A stretch of DNA of 64,000 nucleotides, from assembly GCF_001540865.1 (NCBI RefSeq), contig NC_033623.1, forward strand, positions 14,176,164 to 14,240,163, written 5' to 3'. Both the position numbers and the translations under genes were made by a program. Below the pieces are notes generated by a model. It saw nothing but the letters and a program-made list of their open reading frames with translations. It had not been told where the DNA came from and searched no databases. The DNA comes from Ananas comosus. Its lineage: Eukaryota > Streptophyta > Magnoliopsida > Poales > Bromeliaceae. Positions 1 to 10,696 of this stretch are shown here, piece by piece (the first letter of the stretch is position 1; each line of letters begins with the position of its first letter).

Positions 1-2335
1 CCATTTTTCTTTCAAAAAAAAAAAAACTTTTGTTTGTTATTATTACTACCATATATCATGCCATCTTTTAAGGCATATATTTTTTAAGATTACAATGTGT
101 AATATTTTTCTAAACTATAGATTATTCTGATTTGACCATCCAATATTTTAAAATTTTAATTTTAGTGTCTAACCTCTCAATTTACTTGATTCAAGCCTTT
201 AACTGCTCTTTCAATATTAAATTTAAGCCCGTTATTTTGATAAAGCTATAGTTGCATGAACTGTATAAACTATAATAATTATACTTGAAAAGACGAACCA
301 TATATTCAAATTTTAAAATTAAAAAGTCATTAATTGCTTCAAATCAAGTAAATTAAAAAGTTTGATTGCAAAATCAAAATTCATTAGATTGTCATATCAA
401 TATGGGTTGATAGGTGAGATAAATTTTATACATTTTTTTAATCTAAATATGAAGGTCTCAATGGCCAAGAAAATATGGGCTTTTGGGCCATCAATCACCA
501 GATAAGGTTTTGGGCTTCATGTCATGTCTTAATCTGTCGAGAAAATTTTCACAAAACGCCGATCAAATCTTATTAGGCCTAGGTTGAGTTGGTTGGGCTT
601 GTTTTTAACTCTAAGTCCTCAACTGAAATTGGTTGAGCCCAGTTGTTTTCTTTTTCTACTTTATTTTATAGGTGGAAACTAGAAACACAAGGATGTGCCT
701 ATGTTATTAGTTTTTAGAGTTAATTTCATACAATTACCTGTAAATATAGTGAATTATAAATTAAGTTCAACTTTTATATATTATTCCTACAAAAGTCTTG
801 ATATATGTTCCTATCGTTAGAATCTGTTAGAAGAATTTAGTAAACCATAGATTAAATACTTAACTCGGGTAGTTTTTAATACTTTTACTCCTCTTATATT
901 ATACTGGTACGGTTTTTGGAGGGACATATATGTGATGGCAAAATAAAAAAATATAAACATATTTCTAACGGTTCTCACACGGTACCAAACAAGAGGGACA
1001 TATTTAAAAGCATCAAGAATTTTATAAGAACAACATATGAAAGTTGAACTTTGTAAAAATATATTTGTTATTCACTATGTTTCTAGGGGACCTGTATGAA
1101 ATTAACCCCCTAGTTTTTAGTATACTCGGCGCAAGCCCAGGCAAATAAATATAAGCATTGTATAATTCTGAGTTGATAATGGGCAATATCCTTACAAAAA
1201 TAATGCAATCAACTATTAAGCTAGGCTACTGTTTGACCATCGTGTTGTAAATGAAAAATCTAGATTGTAATATTAGATTTAACTTAAAAATTATTATTAT
1301 TTTTATAAATTCAACTAATTTTCAATTTTAATTATTTTTAGGTGTAATGCATATTTGTCTCTTACTGTTATAGGGATCAGAGTCAAAGCGTAAAGTTCTA
1401 ATAAATAAACAATCTAAATGCAGATAAAGACACGATTAGCGACGTTGGTTACAGCGTTGGTCTTCGACCGTATATGCTTGTCCTTGTTCTTCAAATCAAA
1501 TACTAATTTTCTTTTTTAAGCCCCTAATTAATAATCCACCTCATGTGATCTTAACGTGCCTCCCTCTTACCCCAATGGGCCATGCACATTCGTTGGGTTA
1601 TAAGTTCATTAAAAATTGATTTGGTTTGGTTTACATCACCTAATCTTTATCTATTCTAGGTTGTATATATTTATTACATTAATGCGACTAATTAGTTATG
1701 ATTAAAACATACAAATGTTATTTGATTTACTATTACGGGACAAATTAAAGGGCTCTTCCCAGGAGACAAATTAAAGAGAGAGAGAGAGGGAGAGAGAGAA
1801 AGAGAGAGAGAAAGAGACAGATGCAGCTAAATAAATTTTACATACAAATTAAATTTTACTAAATAAATAAAATTTGTCTAATCAAAAATTTAGATGAAAA
1901 AATATTTTTACTCAATAATTAATGTAAAAAAATATTACATCTTCCTCTATTTATACTTATTTAACTTTTAATTATTTTATTTATATTATTTACGCAAATA
2001 GCTGACATTTACTAAATTTAATAGTAATTCAGTTAATGATCTAATTTTTTAATTTTTAGTAAATATAATTATGACGATTGATGACTATTAGCTAATGGAG
2101 CTATTAAATTTAATATAATTTTTAATTTAATTAAATAAAAAAATATCTAAAATTATTTAAATTTATGAATGTACTAAACAAAAAAGATAAAAATAAATTC
2201 ATAATTGAGAGAGCACAATGTTAGTGCCCAAGATTTTTTTAAACAATGGATCAGTCGATCTACTTTTGAGATTAGCTGAAAGTATATCTTTAAATTTTTT
2301 TTATATATAAGGAACTGTTATGCAATTATGAAAAG
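1..2335. other. AT-rich intergenic DNA, no gene seen
   Basis: The stretch is strongly AT-rich with stop codons in all frames, and I recognise no coding region. It holds a GA-rich microsatellite near 1774-1818 and otherwise anonymous, probably old transposon-derived sequence. Confidence 0.6.
1774..1818. repeat. (GA)n microsatellite, imperfect
   Basis: A purine run of AG dinucleotides with a few G or A interruptions, read directly from the sequence. Confidence 0.9.
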
Positions 2336-2452
2336 TTGAGAGAAGAGTAGTATGCTACCCGCTTTATTTATTTCATTTAAAAATAAACTTAGCTGAAAAT
2401 ATGAATCAACTGGAATTCGAATTTGAGATCTCGGATACCAACCACCAAGCCC
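2336..2452 (-). mobile_element. SINE copy a (tRNA-derived family), truncated
   Basis: On the minus strand this matches the window-wide SINE: the B-box-like GAATTCGAAT region, the segment around AGTTTATTTTTAAATGAAATAAA, and the conserved 3' part ending AGCGGGTAGCATACTA. The tRNA-like 5' end is incomplete, and no poly(A) or clear target duplication is visible. Confidence 0.7.
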
Positions 2453-3410
2453 ATTTCAATGTTACAATACATATATATCAGATGTACATATATCATATAA
2501 TTAATCATTTATAAAATAAAAGAATGAAGCATAGAATTCTATTCGTAATAAAGAAATAATATTTACTATTTATTTTTTAGCATTTGGATGTTCTGAATTT
2601 AGTGAGAGTAGATTGAATAGTATTGATTTAAAAGAGTTAAAAGAATAGATAATCTATTTTCATATATTATTTTTTATAAAGTTTGTCGCGTAACAATTCC
2701 TCCTTCACCTCCCCTTCTCACTCTCTCATACTTCGCCTTTCCACCTCATTTCTATTCAATACTTCGTCTTTCCACCTTGCCATTTTTTAATTAATATATT
2801 CACATTATTTATTTTTATCTAAATAAATTGCTTAAAAAAAATAATATAAGATTTCTTCATACTATTTTTATCAATTTTTTTTTCTTTTTGCTTTTTCTTA
2901 GTGCACAAGTAGGGTTTAATTTTTATATTTTTCTTAATTTTTTTTCCTATTTTTTAAAAATTGTGGAAATTGAAATCAGGATTCCGAGAATTGCGTTGGC
3001 GCGGCGAGGTGAAATGCGATGGATTTGGAGTCAATGAGGGGGAATTAGCGGTGCGTGTGGGGGGATCCGTACGGTATCGATGTTGCCGTAATCAAGGAGA
3101 AGCTCGACGCCGACAAGCTCAATGCCGACAATGGCGGTAGAGGCAACACGGAGAACAAAAATCTCCAATATTGATAGGGCGATGAAGGTGTGTATGGAGT
3201 AGTAACTCCGTTACTACTTCTTTTATTATTGTCATATATAATTTATTTGTTATTATAACTTTTGCTGCATTTATACATATATGTTTTATATTTTTTATTT
3301 GCATATCTATTGATGTATCATGACAGTCAAAAAATTTTAAAATTTTAATTTTATTAATTTTTTTATCTTCTATGGTATTAGTTTACTGCAATGCGTAAAT
3401 TATTCTTTTA
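2453..3410. other. Intergenic, with a short gene-like fragment
   Basis: Mostly AT-rich. About 2970-3180 is GC-richer, and on the plus strand it can be read as a short peptide containing IKEKLDADKLNADNGG before a stop. There is no start, splice context or family match I recognise, so it may be a captured or decayed gene fragment. Confidence 0.35.
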
Positions 3411-3725
3411 AGGCCCAGTTTGGATTGGGGATAAGGAATGGAATAACCACTTATCCCCCTTTATACCCAAACGTTAATTTTTTATCTGAAAATAGTAATT
3501 TTCAGGTATCTAAAATAAGCTGATATAACTATCCCCACCAACACTTCTATTTTTCTATATATAACTACCAATTATTTTTTTTATTCCATATTATCTATCC
3601 AAACGCAATTTTTTTTTTATCCCGGAAAACAAGCCAATTTTCATCCAAACGTTATTTTTTTTATCCCCATATTTATACTTATTTATGTAATAACTAGTTC
3701 TTACTTATATCCGAACCAAACGGTA
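3411..3725. mobile_element. MITE-like non-autonomous DNA transposon
   Basis: An AT-rich, non-coding block bounded by imperfect inverted ends: GCCCAGTTTGGATTGGGG on the left and ATCCGAACCAAACGG on the right. Internal 'ccaaacg' motifs recur. The TTTGG/CCAAA ends are typical of plant MITEs. Family and exact target duplication are unresolved. Confidence 0.5.
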
Positions 3726-4122
3726 GCTTACGGTCAATAATATATAGTATTGCAGCCTGCAGGTGAGCTATTTTTTTAAAGAAATAAAAAGAAGAAAGGA
3801 AACGGCCGAGCAGGAAAATGGGCGGGAAAAGCCGATAGATCTGGAGCTGATCTCGGATCACGAGGTGAGGGGAGGGCGGTGGCCTCTTCTCGCTGTCTCT
3901 ACCGTTCAACCCTCCTCCCGCGGGCCCCGCCGGTTACGCTGGACCACCACCACCACCACCAACGAAGCAGCGCATACATAATAAAGCCTTCTAGAAGCTC
4001 TTTAATCTCTCTCGGCGGAGGAGGAGGAAAATTTTACGCTCTCTAACGGTCGGATATGCGATTCGAATCAAGCATTTCATAAATATCTAACTTATCCTTT
4101 CACTGGGGATGTACATGTACTC

Positions 4123-4170
<48 letters not shown>

Positions 4171-4575
4171 NTTAAATTAAATAAATATAAATTAATTATG
4201 CTAGAAATGTGATGTTATCCCAACTCAATACTTTCTATTTTTATACTATATTAAATAATACAAAAATAATCATTATTTTTTTAAAAAAATTACACTAGTA
4301 AAAAAGTGCTTTTTTTATATATTTATAATTAAGATTGCTTAGGTACTTTCGGTGATTATATTACTTATTTTATATCTTGCTTATTTGTAATTGAAGGTTG
4401 GGCTAGCATAATTGTTGCAATAACAAAATAGAAATGAAGGCTCAATTTTAGCTATTTATTATATATCATGCCTCAAATAAAATTAGTATTTCAATATTTA
4501 CACAGATGATGAAATTTTCAACTTTTTAGTAGACACTTCATATATGAAATCTGAATATTAGAATTTGCTTTTCTC
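3726..4575. other. Intergenic with poly(T) run and ambiguous base
   Basis: A moderately GC-rich patch at 3800-3990 shows no convincing gene. A run of about 45 T from 4127 ends with an N at 4171, so sequence length here is unreliable. The rest is AT-rich. The last 11 bases (4565-4575) are the left target duplication of the following SINE. Confidence 0.6.
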
Positions 4576-4729
4576 ACCGACCGTCACTAGAGCAAGCGAC
4601 AAAGGGCTTGGTGGTTGATACCTGAGTCCCAAGTTTGAATCCTAGTTGATTCACATTTCCAGCTAAGTTTATTTCTAAATAAAATAAACGAAGCGGATAG
4701 CGTGCTATCTATCTCTAAAAAAAAAAAAC
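4576..4729 (+). mobile_element. SINE copy b, full length with 11-bp TSD
   Basis: The best reference copy of the family, about 154 bp. The 5' part resembles a tRNA gene, with an A-box-like AGAGCAAGCGACAAAGGG and a B-box-like AAGTTTGAATCC. A conserved non-tRNA body follows, then the 3' sequence AAGCGGATAGCGTGCTATC and a poly(A) tail. The 11-bp duplication TTGCTTTTCTC flanks it exactly (4565-4575 and 4730-4740). Structure and flanks indicate LINE-mediated insertion of a Pol III transcript. Confidence 0.92.
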
Positions 4730-4740
4730 TTGCTTTTCTC

Positions 4741-7700
4741 TGGTCTTATGTTTTTTTTTTCCACATAAAGAATGATTTTACCATTCATCTATCTATTAAC
4801 CTATATGAATCCTTAATGTTTGTTGCCACGTGACAAGTTCTTCTACACCCTCACTAGCATGTGACCCTTCTTATTCTCTTCACCAAATCTTCAATATGCA
4901 TTTTAACGGATTCACTGACTAAACTTTCAATTAGTATAATTAAATAGTCCACTACCTTCTACAATTTTATCGTTTCTATTTATAATTATTTATCATGACC
5001 ATTTTCCTTTCCTCCATTATACTTTTAATTAATGCAAACGGTCTCATTACTAAATTTCTAATTAGTATGTTTAAATGGTCTCACTATCATCTACAATTCT
5101 AACCTCTCTAATCTCCAATTATTCATCATGGCATTTTCTTCCATCCGCCGGACTTTCAATTCTTTATTTTTAATTTACTCATCAATTTTCTACTCTCATA
5201 TTTTGCTATACACCATCGCCTCCTTCCCGCGCTCCCTTCTTCTCTCTCACTAATGCGCGTCCACTTCCCCCCTCCGTCGCGGTTGGAGGGATCGTCGTTG
5301 CCTCGTCGTCGCCGTCACTATCACCATCGCTGGAGAAGTCATTATCAGACTCATATCCGGCGCCAACAGTGAGAAACCTTTGATGAATATAACAAATAAG
5401 ATACAGAAGATAATGTTTAATATTTTTTATTACTAATTATTTTCTCAGGTTCTATCCGCTGTAGAACGCGGTTAGATGGTTCGGATTGTTTTATTATTAT
5501 TATTATTTTTTAACTACGAAGCAATGGATTCGAAGGTGAAAAATTCTCCACCATATTGTACGAGAAAATGGAGCTCTTACTAATTAGGCTTCAAAATTGT
5601 AAAACAAAACACATTATTAGACAGATGGGTATTGTACAGCAAACACACATGTCATGTGGCAAAGTCCCCTTCCCTCTTAATATGGAAGCCCGTAAACGAG
5701 ACAAGGACAAGAACAATACTGCACATTAAATTTAAAAATATAAAAATAATAATAAATTTTAAAATAACTACGCATTAAATTAGAATAACATGACAAATTC
5801 TAATAAAATAAGTTTAATTTTATTAACATACAATAACTTATTTTTTTAATTTTGTTTTGTGCGTAAGCGGAATGCGACAGATAAAACGAACACGTATTAA
5901 TTTTGCTAGATTCAACTATTTATAACCTAGTTTAATATTAAAATCTGAAAAAAATAAGTTATGAAAAATATATATATAATTTTTTTACTATAGATAAAAG
6001 TTTGTTCCTGTTTGGGATCTCGCTGCGAAATTTTTTTTCGCGCGCGCGCGACTCCCAAAGCTCCGAAGCTCAGTTTCCCTGCACGTGACAGCACACGTGT
6101 CAGTACACTTTCTTTTCTTTTCTTTTTTTCGTTTCCCTTTCTTATTTTTATTATTACAAGGGTATTTATTATTCTGAATTTTTTTTATTAAGTAAAAAGA
6201 AAAGAAAAAGCAGACGCCTTTTTGCGGGTACCGGGTTCGGACAGCTTTGTGGTTAGCGGAAAAGAACCATTAGCGGGGGGCCCACCGCGTGACTCCCACG
6301 AGAAAAAGATCTGTCTTTTGGACTCCCACGTTCCGCTGCGGCCGCAGATTATTACTACATCCCGCCTATTTACCAGTAATTTTTTATAGGAAAAAACATT
6401 TAAATGTTACCTGAGTACTTGACCGATAATATAATAAACCATTTTGATTCACTCATATCAATTTTTTAAGAATTCTTTTTTGTATAAAAAATTTTCTAGC
6501 TTTGAAATTTTATAAAAGTAAATCGCTATTTTAAATTTTATAAATTCAAATTAAATTTTAAAAAAAATTTGATCAAGATATTTTTATTTCTTTTTCTCTT
6601 ATTTCTCTCTCTCCAACTCTCATCGCTTCCTTTATCTCTTTCGCGGCTTTCGACAACGGTGACGAGGGCGGCGCCGCTTCCTCTTCTCTCGCCTGCCTTT
6701 GCCGGTGCCGGCACCGACGCGGGTGCCGAAGGAGGAGATTTCGGATCGAGCGCCGGTGAGGGTAGAGCAGACGTCCGTGATAAGGTCGTGACCAAAGCGG
6801 CGCTCGCTGTTGCCCGTGAGAGTGAGTACGAATACCGAATACGCGTCTGCGGTTCTCCAACGAGCAAAAAAAAATACAAAAAATTTAAAAAAATTTAAAA
6901 TAAAAAATAAAGAAAAATTTTGTTTTTCTTCTTAAAATATCATTATGTATCGTCTCGAAGCCACCCTTCCTCGTCTCCCTCCTCACATTCCTCCACTGCA
7001 AAGGGCGGTTTCTTCTCGTGGGCGGTTGAGTAGACGGGGGTAGAGAAGGGCGAGTAATAGCCGCTTTGAGACGATGATCGGATGATAAGTCTTTATGGTA
7101 AAGAGGCTATATAGTGCAACTTTCATTCAAACAGTATTACTTTCGCCCAAAAAATATATTTTTTATTTTAAATAGTACAATTTTCATCTCAAAGAGTGCA
7201 ACGTTTATCTGTAACGGTGTAATTTTTTTGAAACAGTGCAATTTTATCCTAACAGTGTAACTCCGCTGTCTTCTTTTTTATTCTCTGGTTCATGATCTTT
7301 CCTGAAGGAACAACGATAAACAACGATCTTTCAAGGAGAAAAAGATATTTTTATTTTTTTCGCTTCTTGAAGAAATGCTGGTGCATTTTTGTCCGCACCC
7401 TCACGGGCGATTGCGAGCACTGCTTCGGCCATGACCTCATCATGGCCGTCCACTCCCCCCTTGTCTACGCCCACTTCAAATTCTCCTTCTTCGGCATCGG
7501 CGTGGATGAGGTGGAGGAAGACGAGCGGTGGCGGAGGTGAATTCTCCTTCTCTCCATGACTAGACCTTTTTTATTTGTCTTATAATTTTTTTTATTTTTT
7601 AGCGAAAAGATTAACAAAATTTGTTAGATTATTAGAGGTTAAGAATGTAATATGTACATCTTATATAGAATGGACATAAAATATTTTCTATCTAACTACG

Positions 7701-8280
7701 AAGATTGATTGCTATCCGAACACTAAAAAATTGGATATAAATTTTAGGTATTATCTATTCAAGATCTAGTATTTTTACATTAGTTTCGTATGATATTGAA
7801 TTTTTATTAGCCGATCTCTAGCATCTAATGTATAATCAATAATAATTTTTTTAATTAAAAAATTATGTTATTAAATTTGTATTTAAAAAAAAAAAATGAT
7901 ACATAGATATATCTAAATGCAACTGGTGCTGGTAATTATTTTTAATAACAAATCAAACTATTTGAAAAGTGAGGTAGTGAAAAAAGCCCAAGAGTCGTAG
8001 TTTAAGATATCTGCGCCCATGACAGATCGACGCGTTAGATGGATGTAACCAGTTTATACATCCGGACTCTGCATCGGATCCTCTGCAATGCCGCAACGAT
8101 CCCCTGGTTCAAATGCTCAGAGTCGCAGTAAAAGAGGAACCCCAACAGTCCAATCGCGGTAGCGTACTCCGCCGGAACACTGTATTGAAGGTGTTATCTA
8201 AGCACCCCGCCCTTCATCAAACGACTACAATCTCTCGATCAAAGAGCTTATAGCCGTTCGATCCGATTGCCGTAATATTC
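4741..8280. other. Intergenic, several GC-rich islands, no supported gene
   Basis: AT-rich background with three GC-richer patches: 5205-5370, 6600-6860 and 6950-7090/7380-7545. Each contains short ORFs but no start, splice and stop combination I can support and no recognised domain. Around 7100-7265 a phrase like AACAGTGCAAttTT recurs at roughly 25-40 bp intervals, a degenerate tandem repeat. About 6040-6060 is a CG-alternating patch. Sequence from 8000 to 8280 may hold the SMT2 promoter, but I see no convincing TATA box. Confidence 0.5.
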
Positions 8281-8357
8281 GTGCGGTATTGTCACCGCTC
8301 GCACCGAGTCCCCTCGATAAAATCCCCCACCCCGGTCCCCTTCTCAATCGGCACTGA

Positions 8358-8456
8358 TCCTCTCTCTCTCTCACTCTCTCTTTATCTGTCTCTATCTCTC
8401 TCCTCTCTGTGGTGGTGGTGGTGGTGGTGGTGTGTTTTGGTTAGGGGGGAAACGAA

Positions 8457-8491
<35 letters not shown>

Positions 8492-8550
8492 AGAAGAAGG
8501 GGGGTTTGCGGAGGAGGAGGAAGGGTTTGAGGAGGAGGAGGAGGAGGAGG
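8358..8550. repeat. Low-complexity SMT2 leader: (CT)n, (GGT)n, (GAA)n, (GGA)n
   Basis: Immediately upstream of the SMT2 ATG are successive simple repeats: pyrimidine CT runs (8360-8408), about eight GGT units (8409-8431), a GAA/GAG homopurine run (8453-8500) and a GGA run to the start codon. CT-rich followed by GA-rich leaders occur in plant 5' UTRs. Most of this would be transcribed leader, and no in-frame ATG precedes 8551. Confidence 0.8.
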
Positions 8551-9672
8551 ATGGAGGCGACGGCGATGGCGTGGACGGTGGGGGTGGTGGGGTTGGGGTT
8601 GCTGTACTGGTTCGTGTGGGTGATGGGGGCGGCGGAGGTGAAGGGGAAGCGCGCGGTGAACCTGAAGATGGGGTCGATCACGCGGGACAAGGTGAAGGAC
8701 AAGTACACGCAGTACTGGTCCTTCTTCCGGCGCCCCAAGGAGACGGTGTCGGCGGCCGACAAGGTGCCGGCCTTCGTCGACACGTTCTACAACCTCGTCA
8801 CCGACATCTACGAGTGGGGTTGGGGCCAGTCCTTCCACTTCTCCCCCTCCGTCCAGGGCAGCTCCCACCGCGACGCCACCCGCCTCCACGAGGAGCGCGT
8901 CGCCGAGCTCGTCCGCGCGGGCCCCGGCCAGCGCGTGCTCGACGTGGGGTGCGGCGTGGGCGGGCCCATGCGCGCCATCGCCGCGCGGTCGGGGGCCCAC
9001 ATCGTCGGCATCACCATCAACGAGTACCAGGTCGCCCGCGCCCGCGCCCACAACCGCAAGGCCAGGCTCGACGCGCAGTGCGAGGTCGTGTGCGGCAACT
9101 TCCTCCAGATGCCCTTCCCGAACGCCTCCTTCGACGGCGCCTACTCCATCGAGGCCACCTGCCACGCCCCGCGCCTGCAGGACGTCTACGCCGAGGTGTT
9201 CCGCGTGCTCCGCCCGGGGGGGCTCTACGTCTCCTACGAGTGGGTCACCACCCCGCTCTACCGCGCCGCCGACCCCGACCACGTCGACACCATCCAAGGC
9301 ATCGAGCGCGGCGACGCCCTCCCGGGCCTCCGCGCCCAGGACGAGATCGCCGCCATCGCCGCCGAGGTCGGCTTCGAGGTGCTCCAGGAGAGGGACCTGG
9401 CGCTACCCCCCGCGGGGCCCTGGTGGACCCGCCTCAAGATGGGTCGCATCGCCTACTGGCGTAACCACATCGTCGTCTCCGTCCTCACCCTCCTCCGCAT
9501 CGCCCCCAAGGGCGTCGTCGAGGTCCACGAGATGCTCTACGAGACCGCGCGCCACCTCACCCGCGGCGGCGAGACCGGCATCTTCACCCCCATGCACATG
9601 ATCCTCTGCCGCAAGCCCCTTCTCCCCGCCCCCGCCCCCTCCCCTGCGCCGGAGGACGACGCGAACCAATAA
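8551..9672 (+). CDS. SMT2: Sterol C-24 methyltransferase 2 (24-methylenelophenol methyltransferase), intronless
   Basis: 373 codons. The enzyme transfers a second methyl group from S-adenosylmethionine to the sterol side chain (24-methylenelophenol to 24-ethylidenelophenol), setting the sitosterol/campesterol balance at the ER. Visible features are an N-terminal hydrophobic anchor (about residues 8-28), the SMT2-type segment DKYTQYWSFF (50-59), the sterol-binding region YEWGWGQSFHFS (87-98), the SAM-binding motif VLDVGCGVGGPM (129-140), and the SMT motif YSIEATCHAP (198-207). The length suits SMT2 (about 360 aa). The start is the first in-frame ATG, since upstream frame-open sequence is only low-complexity leader. 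The CDS is extremely GC-rich from end to end, unlike its AT-rich surroundings but normal for a monocot intronless gene. SMT1 would lack this anchor and DKYTQYW block, so SMT2/SMT3 is the confident choice. Confidence 0.95.
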   Translation: MEATAMAWTVGVVGLGLLYWFVWVMGAAEVKGKRAVNLKMGSITRDKVKDKYTQYWSFFRRPKETVSAADKVPAFVDTFYNLVTDIYEWGWGQSFHFSPSVQGSSHRDATRLHEERVAELVRAGPGQRVLDVGCGVGGPMRAIAARSGAHIVGITINEYQVARARAHNRKARLDAQCEVVCGNFLQMPFPNASFDGAYSIEATCHAPRLQDVYAEVFRVLRPGGLYVSYEWVTTPLYRAADPDHVDTIQGIERGDALPGLRAQDEIAAIAAEVGFEVLQERDLALPPAGPWWTRLKMGRIAYWRNHIVVSVLTLLRIAPKGVVEVHEMLYETARHLTRGGETGIFTPMHMILCRKPLLPAPAPSPAPEDDANQ

Positions 9673-10248
9673 ATACCTCTCTCTCTCTCTCGAGCCCTAA
9701 TCCTTACAATTATCACCGCCGCACCGCGCACAAGACGGAGACCAAGTGCTTGCTTTCGATCCGGAGGAGGAGGAGGAGGAGGTATGAGTTCCAATTTCCA
9801 TTCCCGTTTCATTTTTTTCTTCCTTTAGATTATTAATTTTTGCTTGTTCTTGCCTTTTTTTTAAAATTAATTTTACTTTCCTGTATTTTGATCTCTGTAC
9901 TGATCAAATCGACTCTCTGTTTCTCTATCGTCGCCGTTATTTCGATCTGGCTATTTACTTTTCTCAAAAAAAAAAAAAAACAAAAAAGTGTTCGAATCTG
10001 TTCCTCTTGCATTGTATCCCTTTTTTGTTTTTTTAATTGTCTTTGCGATTTTGAAATTTGTGAGATATTTAATTGTGCGAGATGTGCGAGATTTGCAGTG
10101 ATTCTCTATGTTTCCTCTTTTTTTTTTTCTTTTTTTGTTTCTATGTCTTTATTATTATTATTATTATTATTATTGTTAATGTTAATTGTTAATTATGATG
10201 TGCCCTTTTATATAACAAAAAATATGCCACTCCTCTTTTATTCCCCCA
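9673..10248. other. SMT2 3' flank, no further gene seen
   Basis: It begins with a CT run and a (GGA)n run near 9762-9781, probably SMT2 3' UTR. AT-rich sequence follows, with an ATT trinucleotide run near 10149-10175 and long A and T homopolymers. No gene is supported. Confidence 0.5.
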
Positions 10249-10696
10249 TTTGATTTAATTTAATTGAGTAATTAATCGAGGATAATAATTAACACTAACT
10301 ACGCTTCGTTAGTGTTAATCCGGATGCGAACAACACTCTGAACCGAGGGCCGTTGTTTCTCGGGCGTCTGGATCGAACGGTTGAAATGTAAGGAGAGTAG
10401 GGCTGATAGTGTGTCTGAGGAGCCGAGCCTCGTTGGCGCGGTGCGTCGGGTAGCGAAGGAAGGTTCGCTCCGTTTGATTTAATTTAATTGAGTAATTAAT
10501 CGAGGATAATAATTAACACTAACTACGCTTCGTTAGTGTTAATCCGGATGCGAACAACACTCTGATCCGAGGGCCGTTGTTTCTCGGGCGTCTGGATCGA
10601 ACGGTTGAAATGTAAGGAGAGTAGGGCTGAGAGTGTGTCTGAGGAGCCGAGCCTCGTTGGCGCGGTGCGTCGGGTAGCGAAGGAAGGTTCGCTCCG
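10249..10696. repeat. Tandem duplication, two 224-bp units
   Basis: Units 10249-10472 and 10473-10696 match except at two positions I can see (ctgaAccg/ctgaTccg and gctgaTag/gctgaGag). Each unit contains a perfect 10-bp inverted repeat, TAACACTAAC with an 8-base loop before GTTAGTGTTA (near 10289-10316 and 10513-10540). The first unit continues directly into the second. No coding function is supported. Confidence 0.92.

Noticed and set aside
8281..8550. In-frame N-terminal extension of SMT2
   Set aside because: It opens with GTG and encodes only simple-repeat sequence (poly-Ser/Leu, poly-Trp, poly-Lys). SMT2 proteins begin near the ATG at 8551.
8392..9297. Long antisense and frame-shifted ORFs across SMT2
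   Set aside because: High GC removes stops on all frames. The sequences are low-complexity shadows with no domains.
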